Shown piece after piece: positions 25,330 through 33,667 of a DNA stretch of 55,753 nucleotides. The stretch is taken from NCBI RefSeq assembly GCF_000577335.1, contig NZ_CBYL010000025.1, positions 1-55,753 of the forward strand, written 5' to 3'. The first letter of the stretch is position 1; each line of letters opens with the position of its first letter. The notes beneath the pieces were generated by a model. The model was not told where the DNA came from, did not search any database, and saw only the letters and a program-made list of their open reading frames with translations. The translations under genes and the position numbers were made by a program. This DNA is from Faecalispora jeddahensis (GTDB lineage: Bacteria > Bacillota > Clostridia > Oscillospirales > Acutalibacteraceae).

Positions 25330-26195
25330 GTCAGGCGCAGGAACGGTCTGTTCCCCTCTGGCGGATCGTTCTGGAAAACGAAATGGAACTGACCGAAAAA
25401 ACAGAGCAGCAGGTTTTTGATCGGCTGGAGAAAACCTATGGGGTCATGGAACGCTCGGCGACAAAAGCGCTTTCTAGCCCCCAGCACGCCATCGGCGGCC
25501 TGATTACCGGCGTCAGCCAGATTCAGAACGAATACTCCAATCTGGATTCTTCTCTGTGCGGCTCCTGGATGAACCATTCCATGGCGCTGGCCTTTTCGTG
25601 CAGCGAGGTCAACGCGGCCATGGGAAAAATCTGCGCGGCGCCCACCGCTGGCGCCTGCGGGATTCTGCCGGCGGTGCTCCTCTCTGTGCGGGACAAACGC
25701 GGCCTGACGCTGCGGGAAGTTCTGTGCGGCCTGCTGACCGCCGCGGGGCTCGGCGCGATCATCACGCGCAACGCGACGGTGGCCGGAGCGGAGGGCGGGT
25801 GCCAGGCGGAGTGCGGCGTAGCCGCCGCAATGGCCTCGGCCGCCGCCGTGGAGCTTTGCCACGGCTCGCCGGAAGCCGCCCTGCACGCCGGAAGCTTCTG
25901 CCTGATGAACGCCATGGGGTTGGTCTGCGACCCGGTGGCTGGGCTGGTACAGGTGCCCTGCGCGCAGCGCAACGCCTCCCAAACCGTAAACGCTCTGCTG
26001 AGCGCGGACTGGGCGCTCGCGGGTCAGCGCAGCGTTATCCCGCCGGATCAGGTGATCGCCGCCATGTACCACACCGGCAAAATGCTCCCCACCCAGCTGC
26101 GCGAAACCGCACAGGGCGGGCTGGCCGCCACCCCGGCTGCGAAGAGCATCTTTGAAAATATCTTCATCAAGCATGGGGAAAATAAAGCTTTCTAA
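25302..26195 (+). CDS. sdaAA: L-serine ammonia-lyase, iron-sulfur type, alpha subunit
   Basis: Catalytic alpha subunit, 297 residues. It contains the CAAPTAGACGILPA signature, whose cysteines bind the [4Fe-4S] cluster, along with further conserved cysteines in GGCQAECG and the segment GLVCDPV. The GTG start at 25302 has GGAGG seven bases upstream and lies inside the end of sdaAB. A terminator follows the stop codon almost directly, so sdaAB-sdaAA forms a closed two-gene operon. Together with sdaAB it makes the complete two-subunit enzyme typical of Clostridia. Confidence 0.95.
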   Translation: MYRTAEELLSQAQERSVPLWRIVLENEMELTEKTEQQVFDRLEKTYGVMERSATKALSSPQHAIGGLITGVSQIQNEYSNLDSSLCGSWMNHSMALAFSCSEVNAAMGKICAAPTAGACGILPAVLLSVRDKRGLTLREVLCGLLTAAGLGAIITRNATVAGAEGGCQAECGVAAAMASAAAVELCHGSPEAALHAGSFCLMNAMGLVCDPVAGLVQVPCAQRNASQTVNALLSADWALAGQRSVIPPDQVIAAMYHTGKMLPTQLRETAQGGLAATPAAKSIFENIFIKHGENKAF

Positions 26196-26196
26196 T

Positions 26197-26234
26197 AAAA
26201 ATCCGCCGGCTACACCGGTGGATTTTCATTTTTA
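26197..26234 (+). terminator. Terminator of the sdaAB-sdaAA operon
   Basis: AAAATCC(G)CCGG pairs with CCGGTGGATTTT; the stem is followed by CATTTTTAG. Confidence 0.8.
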
Positions 26235-26309
26235 GAAACAGGAGAAAAAATGAATGAAAAGCTTATTCAAATATATTGTTTTATTTTTTGCCGAACTCCC
26301 AATACAAAT

Positions 26310-26353
26310 GAAAAAACGGAAAGAGCGCCTGAAAACACTCTTTCCGTTTTTTC
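26310..26353. terminator. Bidirectional terminator hairpin
   Basis: GAAAAAACGGAAAGAG and CTCTTTCCGTTTTTTC pair perfectly over 16 bases around a 12-base loop, with A/T runs on both sides. It separates the serine dehydratase operon from the convergent peptidase unit. Confidence 0.8.
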
Positions 26354-26462
26354 ATTTAGTGACTTTTCTGCGCCGGTATTCCTCAAATCAAGCAGAAAAA
26401 GGACGCCTACTGGCTCCTTTTTGGTCTATTACAAATTGATGTTCCGACAGGCTGCATTTCCA

Positions 26463-26529
26463 TTTTGCCCTCACCGCACCGGACTACGTGGAGAGTCGAA
26501 AGGCCCGGTGCGGCAGAGAAAGGGCAAAA
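26463..26529 (-). terminator. Two-part GC-rich hairpin after the M24 peptidase
   Basis: An outer stem TTTTGCCCT/AGGGCAAAA encloses an inner stem CCGCACCGG/CCGGTGCGG with a 22-base loop. There is no long T-run; it may protect the 3' end of the peptidase transcript or be a small structured RNA. Confidence 0.45.
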
Positions 26530-26574
26530 GGAGACAAAATCCGGGGGAATTCAGCTTTTCTGACGTAAGCTCTT

Positions 26575-27663
26575 TTAAAGTTCAATCAGGTCATGGGTAA
26601 AACGGACCATATTTTCGTAACCATCCTCCGTCACCAGAATCTGATCCTCAATACGTACGCCTCCCCATCCGGGGATATAAATGCCGGGCTCAATGGTTCT
26701 TACGTTGCCTGCCTGAAGAATATCCGTGCTGGTTTCCGTATACATGGGCATTTCATGGACAAACAGGCCAATCCCATGACCAATATTGGTGTAGTGGTAT
26801 CCGAAGTATTCCGTATTCTTAATTGCTTTGAGGGACGCCAGATAGACCTCCTTGCACGGAGTACCCGCTTTGGTAACAGCCAGACTGTCCGCCACCATCT
26901 GCTTTTCCAGTTCATAAACTTCACGCTGCTTTTCCGTAGCCTTTCCCACAACCACAGTGCGTGTCATATCGGACATATAGCCGTTCACCTGGCAGCCAAA
27001 ATCCATCAGTACGAAATCGCCGTATTCAATGGACTTCGCCGAAGGGATGCCGTGCAGCAGCGAGGTTCGCGCACCGGAAATCAGGATATTGCCGTAAGGC
27101 ATGGTGTCTGCGCCTTCCTCCACCATATAAAGGGAAAGCTTTGCAGCCAGAGTCTTCTCCGTCACGCCCACGCGGATTTCCGGCAGAAGCCGATCCAGCG
27201 CTCGGCAGGAAATTTCGCAGGCGGCACGCTGCCAGGCAATCTCTTGGGAAGTTTTGATGATCCGCAACTGATCCAGCACGCCGGATACCGAAACGAGCTC
27301 TGCTTTGGAGCGTTCCTGCAGGCTCAGATAGGTTTCGTAAGAAACCGCTTCCGACTCAAAAGCCACCTGCTTTAAGCCCTCCTGCTTTGCCAATTCCCCA
27401 ATGGCATCGCCTACCGTCAGGCCGGCAATCCCAGGCTTGCGCCAAATGTAGATTTCATATTCCGGGCATTCGATGGATGCCTGTTCTGTGAAACGCGGAT
27501 CCGTAATGAAAAACTTTTTTCCGCTTCTGGTAATCAGCAGGAAACTGCAATCCCCGGTAAATTCACTGATAAACCGCACGTTCACTTCTTTGGACACGAA
27601 AAACGCATCCAGCTTTTCTTCCTCCAAATAGCTGAAAAGTTTTTCTTCACTCAGCTTGCTCAT
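26575..27663 (-). CDS. M24-family Xaa-Pro peptidase
   Basis: Metal-dependent pita-bread-fold aminopeptidase/prolidase, 362 residues, cleaving the bond before proline. After a creatinase-like N-terminal domain (about 1-130) the metal ligands appear in order: DFGCQVNGYMSDMTR (two Asp), HGIGL (His), TIEPGIY (Glu) and RIEDQ (Glu). Whether it acts on dipeptides or longer peptides is not visible. It is the last gene of a minus-strand unit with an amidohydrolase-type prolidase and a peptide transporter. The unit shares its operator with the hydroxyproline operon, so release of proline or hydroxyproline from imported peptides is the probable role. Confidence 0.9.
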   Translation of the reverse strand: MSKLSEEKLFSYLEEEKLDAFFVSKEVNVRFISEFTGDCSFLLITRSGKKFFITDPRFTEQASIECPEYEIYIWRKPGIAGLTVGDAIGELAKQEGLKQVAFESEAVSYETYLSLQERSKAELVSVSGVLDQLRIIKTSQEIAWQRAACEISCRALDRLLPEIRVGVTEKTLAAKLSLYMVEEGADTMPYGNILISGARTSLLHGIPSAKSIEYGDFVLMDFGCQVNGYMSDMTRTVVVGKATEKQREVYELEKQMVADSLAVTKAGTPCKEVYLASLKAIKNTEYFGYHYTNIGHGIGLFVHEMPMYTETSTDILQAGNVRTIEPGIYIPGWGGVRIEDQILVTEDGYENMVRFTHDLIEL

Positions 27664-27703
27664 TAACGATTACGCTTCCTTTCTTCCACAGCAATACCCA
27701 ACT

Positions 27704-28903
27704 TCAATCTCCTCTGACGAGGCGGCCGCCCAGATAAACGCCCAGCACCTCATCCAGCGCGTGGATGTCTTTGGCGGCATTGCCCTGTACTACCAGCAAA
27801 TCCGCCTGCAGCTCGGGATGCAGGAATCCGGTAATCTTCTCCAACCCCATCACACGAGAGGGATTTCCGGTAGCCGTGGCAATCGCCTGTACCGGCGTGA
27901 TGCCGTACTCTACCATATAAGCAAGCTCCTGATGAATCGGCAGCGGCGGCGCTCCATAAAGCACCATGTCGGAGCCTGCCAGAACCGTAACGCCCGTATC
28001 GTAAAACTTTTTAAAATTGTTCTTGTATGCATTTGCAGCCGGCTCGAAGAATGCCTGATCCTTGACCGCGCGGGCGGAAATCGGATTGGACAGATCCCCG
28101 CCTTCCTCAATAAGGCGCTTGGTGTATTCATAAAGATAGGTGTACGCCGTTATGGTGGGAACCCAAGCCTGATTGTTTTCAGCCATCTGTTCCGCCTGGG
28201 CCAAAGTCATAAAGGTGCCGTGCTCTATGGTGTCAAACCCGGCGTCAATGCACATTTGAATTGCGGGCTGCGTACCGGCATGAACCGCTGTTTTAACACC
28301 CCTGCGGTGGCATTCGTCCACCGCGGCATCCAGCTCTTCCTGCGTAAATTCCGGAAAATTCTCCCGGTTGCTTGTCAAAATCTTAATCCAGTCCGCCCCG
28401 TCACGAAGCTGGCGGCGAATTTCCTTGCGCAGCGGCCAGACACCGTCCACCTCTGTAATACCGTCCTCATGTCCGTGACCGCCCGTCATACAAATTCCTG
28501 TATGCGTATGGAAAATCCGCGGAACCTCTATAAAACCCGTTTCCCCCGCCATACGCATTTTTTTGCATAAATTATACGGAGAGGCAAGGTCTCTCACCGT
28601 GGTGATACCCAGGTCCAAGGCATATGCCGCCTGCTTCAGCGCGTAGTAGGCAACCATATAGTCGTCATACTCCGACAGGCCGAGCTGGCTGTAATAGTAG
28701 CCAAAATGGACATGCATATCAAACAGCCCGGGCAGGATCGTCGCCTCCCCATAATCCCGAATTTCTTCTCCGGGATTTTGCTGTACGACCTGGTCAGAAG
28801 GGCCAATGCTTTTGATTTTTCCTTCGGAATCCACGCAGACAGCGCCTTGTTCCAAAACGGTCTTTCCGTCCCCCAAAATAAGATGTTCTGCTTTTAAGAT
28901 CAC
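27704..28903 (-). CDS. Amidohydrolase-superfamily enzyme, probable Xaa-Pro dipeptidase
   Basis: A 399-residue metal hydrolase with an amidohydrolase (imidazolonepropionase-like, COG1228) barrel. The metal-binding set is complete: HVHFG (HxH), DWIKIL (lysine to be carboxylated), AVHAG and TIEHGT (His), and AGSDM (Asp). COG1228 members have been shown to be prolidases (family knowledge), and the neighbours here are an M24 Xaa-Pro peptidase and a peptide transporter, so a prolidase activity is likely. It may favour different dipeptides from the M24 enzyme. Other imidazolonepropionase-like activities remain possible. Confidence 0.78.
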   Translation of the reverse strand: MILKAEHLILGDGKTVLEQGAVCVDSEGKIKSIGPSDQVVQQNPGEEIRDYGEATILPGLFDMHVHFGYYYSQLGLSEYDDYMVAYYALKQAAYALDLGITTVRDLASPYNLCKKMRMAGETGFIEVPRIFHTHTGICMTGGHGHEDGITEVDGVWPLRKEIRRQLRDGADWIKILTSNRENFPEFTQEELDAAVDECHRRGVKTAVHAGTQPAIQMCIDAGFDTIEHGTFMTLAQAEQMAENNQAWVPTITAYTYLYEYTKRLIEEGGDLSNPISARAVKDQAFFEPAANAYKNNFKKFYDTGVTVLAGSDMVLYGAPPLPIHQELAYMVEYGITPVQAIATATGNPSRVMGLEKITGFLHPELQADLLVVQGNAAKDIHALDEVLGVYLGGRLVRGD

Positions 28904-29005
28904 AACAACCGCTTCCTTTCTTGAAAAAGCATCCTATGGATTGTGTGCAAATTTCTGGCACTTCCGATTGATACAACTCCTCAGAAAATCACTTTCCAGA
29001 AACTC

Positions 29006-30499
29006 TTACTCCATCATCCTGCCAAGTCTTTTATTGCCGATCCAAAGAACCAGACCAACCAAAAGCGTAATGCCGCCGATAAACAGGAAATACCCGGTTT
29101 CAGAGCCTTCCACATAAAAGTTTGCAGCGAGCGCGCTAAGTCCTGAGCCGGTTGACTGGCTGAGCTGCCAGACCGTTACCATCTGCGCGGTAAAAGCCGT
29201 GGGTGCCACCTTGGTAGCCGCAGACATGCCAACAGGAGAGGTCATCGCTTCGCCCCAAATGATCAAAGCATAAAAGATCATCAGCCACATGGGGCTGACC
29301 CGGACATTAGAGGGATACAGCAGGAACGGAATCACCATAAACAGGGGACCAAAGGCCCAAAACGCGGTGCCGATGCCAAACTTCAGCGGCGTAGAGGGCT
29401 GACGATTTCCCATCTTGTTCCAAAGGGCACTGCACAACAGACCAAATAGTACCGCATAAATGGCGGGAACCGTCTGGAATGCAGCAGGGGTCATCTCATA
29501 GCCGAAGAAATTCATGTTGACACGTTCTGCCGCGTAAATAGCCAAAATTGTTGTGGACTGGTTCCAGATCATCATTGCAAAGCAGTTTGCCACAAAAACA
29601 AACACAAAAGGTATGATGCGTCTTGCTTCTTCACGACTGGTCTTTCTGCTGGTATAAATGTAGATCAGATAAGCCATTGGCACAAAAATGCTGATAGTGC
29701 TGACACCGTTGCAGAACATAGTCGGGGTGATGGTACCCGACAGAAGCAGCCCTGCAAAAGCGCCTACTAAGACTACCAGAATGCCGACCACTTTCGTAAT
29801 GGTTGCTTTCCGGTGTGCGGGCTCTGCCGGGTCATCCGGCTGCACTCCGGCATCGCCGAACACCTTGTTCGCCGTTAATATGTAAAGCAGCCATCCCAGG
29901 CCCTGAACGATGCCTGCCACCAGAAAGCCCGCATTGTAATTCAGCATCAGTGCCACAGTACCGGTAACGATTGGCGCTATGGCCCCTACATTGTTCATCA
30001 CATACATTAAGCTGAATCCGGAATCGCGGCGCTCGTCCGTCTTGCTGTACATTTTGCCCGCCAGCGCGTTCAGGCTGTTGCCCATGCACATACCGGCAAC
30101 CAGAAGTAAGAACTGGCTGGCCAGATACAGAGCCGTGCCGCCGCCCGGGATTGCGAGCAGCAAATATCCCACTGTCTTGACCAGATAGCCAATACCCAGA
30201 GCTTTTCGAATTCCCAAAAAGCGGTCCGCCATATACCCGCCCAAAATACCTGCCATAAACGAAAGCGAGCTGTAAACATTCACGAACTGCGCCGCGTTGG
30301 TCTGGCTGAAGCCAAGCCCGCCCTGCGCCACTGCAGTATAAAGATAATAGATTAAAATCGCGGACATACCATAGTTACCAAAGGCCTGTGACAAAATAAC
30401 TGTTGAGGTAACGCCTAGCCCTTTGGGGTGACCAAAAAACCGTTTATCCTGAGAAAAATCAATTGCATCGGAAGTAGCTTCCTTTTCTTTTGTAACCAC
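29006..30499 (-). CDS. Proton-dependent di/tripeptide transporter, POT/PTR family
   Basis: Inner-membrane peptide/H+ symporter, 497 residues and about fourteen helices. Helices 2-3 carry the POT-type GGYMADRFLGIRKAL, and helix 1 the YYLYTAVAQ segment in which POT proteins usually have ExxERxxYY; here that region reads GNYGMSAILIYYLY, so the ExxER part is altered. The GTG at 30499 has GAGGAG eight bases upstream, better than the GTG at 30508. Its promoter has operators in the spacer and over the start point. It would bring in proline- and hydroxyproline-containing peptides for the two prolidases downstream. Confidence 0.88.
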   Translation of the reverse strand: MVTKEKEATSDAIDFSQDKRFFGHPKGLGVTSTVILSQAFGNYGMSAILIYYLYTAVAQGGLGFSQTNAAQFVNVYSSLSFMAGILGGYMADRFLGIRKALGIGYLVKTVGYLLLAIPGGGTALYLASQFLLLVAGMCMGNSLNALAGKMYSKTDERRDSGFSLMYVMNNVGAIAPIVTGTVALMLNYNAGFLVAGIVQGLGWLLYILTANKVFGDAGVQPDDPAEPAHRKATITKVVGILVVLVGAFAGLLLSGTITPTMFCNGVSTISIFVPMAYLIYIYTSRKTSREEARRIIPFVFVFVANCFAMMIWNQSTTILAIYAAERVNMNFFGYEMTPAAFQTVPAIYAVLFGLLCSALWNKMGNRQPSTPLKFGIGTAFWAFGPLFMVIPFLLYPSNVRVSPMWLMIFYALIIWGEAMTSPVGMSAATKVAPTAFTAQMVTVWQLSQSTGSGLSALAANFYVEGSETGYFLFIGGITLLVGLVLWIGNKRLGRMME

Positions 30500-30692
30500 A
30501 ACTATCACTCCTCGTCCTGTTTCTGTTTTGCCCCGACACCCATGGGCAAAGATGTAGGAAAACCGCTGGAAAGTATGTCAATTCAGGCTGGCATAATCCC
30601 CCTTTCATTTTGCGGGAATAAAGAAAACTCCCTTTTTTGTACTGCTGCACGCTTTCGTTTCATTTCATCATCAAGGCCACAATCGTTTGAAT

Positions 30693-30710
30693 ATTTCATT
30701 TATATGAATT
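30693..30710. promoter_or_regulatory. Operator 1 of the peptide transporter promoter
   Basis: ATTTCAT-TTAT-ATGAATT, one mismatch to the consensus ATTTCAT-N4-ATGAAAT. It lies just downstream of the predicted start point. Its centre is 31 bases from operator 2, three helical turns. Confidence 0.75.
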
Positions 30711-30720
30711 TAGTAATTAA

Positions 30721-30749
30721 ATTATATCATTTACATGAAATACTGTCAA
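30721..30749 (-). promoter_or_regulatory. Consensus sigma-A promoter of the peptide transporter/prolidase unit
   Basis: On the minus strand TTGACA (30749-30744), a 17-base spacer and TATAAT (30726-30721): both hexamers match consensus exactly. A promoter this strong normally needs a repressor, and operators are placed in its spacer and at the start. Confidence 0.92.
30724..30741. promoter_or_regulatory. Operator 2 within the promoter spacer
   Basis: ATATCAT-TTAC-ATGAAAT, one mismatch to the regulon consensus. It fills the spacer between -35 and -10, so bound repressor would block RNA polymerase. Confidence 0.8.
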
Positions 30750-30978
30750 TGAAAATAAAAATTATAGATATCATTACAATACAAAAATACCGATTGTTTT
30801 TTAGGTATTTTGAATCTCAGATCACAGAAAAAATCATTTTCCTTTGGAATATATTCGCTTTTCAGGAACGAAAGCCGCCGGCATGGAGTTCCGTTTCTTT
30901 GCTGATTTGGTTTCACTATTTTCACCGGCCGTTTCCAAGCCGTTTTCTGCAGCAGCGTCTGTTCAGAATGCAAAACAG

Positions 30979-31030
30979 AAAGGGGAATATCGCCCGCCAC
31001 CAAAACGATGGCAAACAATACTCCCCTCTT
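30979..31030 (-). terminator. Terminator of the hydroxyproline operon
   Basis: An outer AGGGGAGTAT/ATATTCCCCT stem encloses a GCCATC/GGTGGC helix; the minus strand continues CTTTCTGTTTTG. It lies 43 bases after the PpnP stop. The remaining bases between here and 30692 hold no recognised gene. Confidence 0.7.
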
Positions 31031-31072
31031 TGAAAGCATCTTTCAGTATTAAATTAATGTCTTTTTCAGGTT

Positions 31073-31381
31073 TTACAGGTAAGAGCAGCAATAATCCAGG
31101 CAAGTGATTGCGCGGATAGAATAGCTGGATTTTCCCGGTACGGAAAAGGTATCCCCCTCACGGTATGTCTTGGGTGGGTCTTCTTCCTTCAAACGCACTT
31201 CCGCTTGGCCTGCCAGCAGCTCCATCAGCTCCGGTGCGTCGGTTCCGAAGACATATTCGCCCGGCATCATAAATCCCAGCGTTTTCCGCTCACCGGACGG
31301 CAGCACAACCGTACGGCTGCTGACTTTTCCATCAAAATACACATTTGCTTTTTTAATAATGGTCGCATTGGTAAAATCCAT
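31073..31381 (-). CDS. ppnP: Pyrimidine/purine nucleoside phosphorylase PpnP (YaiE-like small cupin)
   Basis: A 102-residue single-domain cupin. It matches the PpnP pattern through MPGEYVFGTDAPELMELLAGQAEVRL, YREGDTFSVPGKSSY and the C-terminal CLDYCCSYL. E. coli PpnP phosphorolyses several nucleosides to a base and (deoxy)ribose-1-phosphate. The ATG at 31381 is eight bases after AAGGAGG. It is the last gene of the hydroxyproline operon, an odd place for nucleoside salvage, so in this setting it may have another small-molecule role. Confidence 0.87.
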   Translation of the reverse strand: MDFTNATIIKKANVYFDGKVSSRTVVLPSGERKTLGFMMPGEYVFGTDAPELMELLAGQAEVRLKEEDPPKTYREGDTFSVPGKSSYSIRAITCLDYCCSYL

Positions 31382-31408
31382 CTTATACACCTCCTTTACG
31401 GAATCGAA

Positions 31409-33037
31409 TCAGGCTTCATCCATAAAAGGATAAGACACTGTTTCTGCGGGGACAAAGCTTTCCTTCAAAGTGCGCGGGCTGATCCAGCGATACATATTCA
31501 AAATGCTGCCTGCCTTGTCATTGGTACCGGAAGCTCTGGCGCCGCCAAAGGGCTGCTGACCAATGACTGCCCCGGTAGGTTTGTCGTTGATATAGAAGTT
31601 GCCCGCCGCGTTGTTCAGCTTACGCTCCATCTCCACAATCACCTGACGGTCCTGCGCAAAGATTGCACCGGTGAGCGCATAAGGAGTCGCCGTGTCGCAC
31701 AGCTCCAGGGTCTTCTCAAATTCTTCATCAGGATAGACATAAACGGTAAGAACCGGCCCAAAGATTTCTTTTACCATAGATTCATAATCCGCCTTCTGCG
31801 CCTGAATCACGGTGGGATAAACGAACCAGCCTTTTGAATCGTCGTAACCGCCGCACAGGACTTCCGCTTCCTGGGACTGGTTCGCTCTGTCGATAAAGCC
31901 TTTGATTGTTTCAAAAGAATTCGCGTCAATGACAGCACCCATAAAGTTGCTGAAATCCTGAATATCGCCGACCTTGATTTTGGAAATTTCATCGAGCATC
32001 AGCTTCTTCACCTGAGGCCACAGGCTGGCGGGAATAAACGCACGCGAAGCTGCGGAGCATTTCTGGCCCTGATATTCAAAGGCGCCCCGCACCAAAGCGG
32101 TTACCAGAGGAGTGATCTGTGCGGACTTGTGCGCAAACACGAAATCCTTGCCGCCGGTTTCACCCACCAGTCTGGGATAGTTGATATAGGAATTGATGTG
32201 CTCCCCTACCAGAGACCACACACCGCGGAACACCTCTGTAGAACCGGTGAAATGGAAGCCGGCCAGTCTGGGATCTGTCAGAATATATTTGCTGACATCC
32301 GTGCCGCGGCAAGGTACAAAGTTGATGACACCGGCAGGCAGGCCAGCCTCTTCCAGTACTTTGAAGAAATAGTAGTTGGACAAAACAGCGGTGGAAGCGG
32401 GCTTCCACACTACGGTGTTGCCGGCAATGGCGGGAGCGGTGCACAGATTGCCGCCGATGGAGGTGAAATTGAAAGGAGAGATGGCAGCGACAAAGCCGTC
32501 CAGCGGGCGATATTCGGTACGGTTCCACACGCCGGGCGTATTGTTCGGCTGCTCTGTGTAGATCTGCTGGGCAAAATACACATTGAAGCGCAGGAAATCG
32601 GCCAATTCGCAGGCAGAATCGATCTCCGCCTGAAACGCGGTCTTGCTCTGCCCCAGCATGGTGGCGGCATTGACGCGGTCACGCCATGGCCCGGCCAGCA
32701 GGTCTGCCGCTTTCAGGAAAATAGCGGCGCGGTGCTCCCAGGGCATTGCTTCCCATTCGGCCTTTGCCTGCATGGAGGCCTCTACCGCTTCTTTGAGCTC
32801 TTTCTCCCCTGCCATATGGAAAGTTGCCAGCACATGCTGATGATCGTGGGGCATAACGCTTTTGCCTGTTTTTCCGGTAAAGATCTCTTTGCCGCCGATA
32901 ATCAGCGGAATTTCCACCTGGGTCTGAGCCTGGCGCGCCAATTCCGCCTTCAGGCTGGCACGGGCAGGGGTACCGGGCAGATAGGAATTAACCGGTTCAT
33001 TGTCGGGCATCTGCAACTTAAAATACGCATTACTCAT
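31409..33037 (-). CDS. pruA: L-glutamate gamma-semialdehyde (P5C) dehydrogenase, copy 2
   Basis: NAD-dependent oxidation of glutamate semialdehyde/P5C to glutamate. The 542-residue protein has the general base in GETGGKD (Glu293), the nucleophile in GQKCSA (Cys327), and the C-terminal QQPFGGARASGTNDKAG block. It resembles copy 1 along its whole length. The ATG at 33037 gives matching N-termini; the reading frame remains open for 41 codons upstream, but without homology or a ribosome site. It follows the exporter genes in the hydroxyproline operon. With ProC (P5C to proline) and HypD (hydroxyproline to P5C) it gives an oxidative and a reductive branch, so the pathway can balance redox. Confidence 0.9.
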   Translation of the reverse strand: MSNAYFKLQMPDNEPVNSYLPGTPARASLKAELARQAQTQVEIPLIIGGKEIFTGKTGKSVMPHDHQHVLATFHMAGEKELKEAVEASMQAKAEWEAMPWEHRAAIFLKAADLLAGPWRDRVNAATMLGQSKTAFQAEIDSACELADFLRFNVYFAQQIYTEQPNNTPGVWNRTEYRPLDGFVAAISPFNFTSIGGNLCTAPAIAGNTVVWKPASTAVLSNYYFFKVLEEAGLPAGVINFVPCRGTDVSKYILTDPRLAGFHFTGSTEVFRGVWSLVGEHINSYINYPRLVGETGGKDFVFAHKSAQITPLVTALVRGAFEYQGQKCSAASRAFIPASLWPQVKKLMLDEISKIKVGDIQDFSNFMGAVIDANSFETIKGFIDRANQSQEAEVLCGGYDDSKGWFVYPTVIQAQKADYESMVKEIFGPVLTVYVYPDEEFEKTLELCDTATPYALTGAIFAQDRQVIVEMERKLNNAAGNFYINDKPTGAVIGQQPFGGARASGTNDKAGSILNMYRWISPRTLKESFVPAETVSYPFMDEA

Positions 33038-33172
33038 AATTTCTCTCATCCTTTCAAAATTGATTTCTTGATCCAACGGGTTGATTTCTCTTTTTGATTG
33101 ATTGTATATAAAACAAAGGGAATCCCGGTATTGCCCTGCCGAATGTCTGACTGTACCCAAGGAACAGAACGG

Positions 33173-33667
33173 TCAGCGGTGAAAGTATCCGGTCCGGGAG
33201 CGATCCCCATTGTTCCAAACGGACGGGGAGCTTTTCCACCCGAACACACGGGCAGGAATGGAATAACAGACACCGATTCCCAGAGTAATGGCAACTGCCA
33301 GCTGCAACGTTTCCGCTCCTTTTAACAGAGACGCCGACTCATCACCGATAAAGAAATAGTAAGCCGTATAGTAAATACTTGCGCCGGGCACCAGAGTGAA
33401 AATTCCGCAAAGCAGGAAGAGCGTGGCCGGCGTCCGAAAACGGGCTGCGATGACCCGGGAAAGCGTGGCCAGAACCAGCGTGGCAAAAAAGGTTGCCACC
33501 GCGTTGGACCACCCGGCTTTCAGAACCAGCAGATAGACCAGCCAGCCGACACCTCCGGTGAAGCCGCAGGCCAAATAGTGGCGGCGGGATACCCCGAACA
33601 GGACGGAAAAAGAAGCCGTTCCCAGAAAAGCCATCAATACCTGAAGCAACATTTCCTTTCCCGTCAT
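33173..33667 (-). CDS. Threonine/serine exporter ThrE-type, small C-terminal half (YjjB-like)
   Basis: A 164-residue membrane protein of the ThrE_2/DUF3815 type with five probable helices and the signature TLVPGASIYYTAYYFF. The ATG at 33667 overlaps the previous stop as ATGA and has GGGAGG six bases upstream. A longer open frame to 34207 is only a shadow of the larger exporter gene. It probably works with the larger half next to it. ThrE proteins export threonine and serine, but here proline or a related amino acid could be the cargo. Confidence 0.85.
   Translation of the reverse strand: MTGKEMLLQVLMAFLGTASFSVLFGVSRRHYLACGFTGGVGWLVYLLVLKAGWSNAVATFFATLVLATLSRVIAARFRTPATLFLLCGIFTLVPGASIYYTAYYFFIGDESASLLKGAETLQLAVAITLGIGVCYSIPARVFGWKSSPSVWNNGDRSRTGYFHR

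Noticed and set aside
33038-33160. 41-codon N-terminal extension of P5C dehydrogenase copy 2
   Set aside because: No ribosome site at its start, and the other copy begins at the equivalent of 33037.
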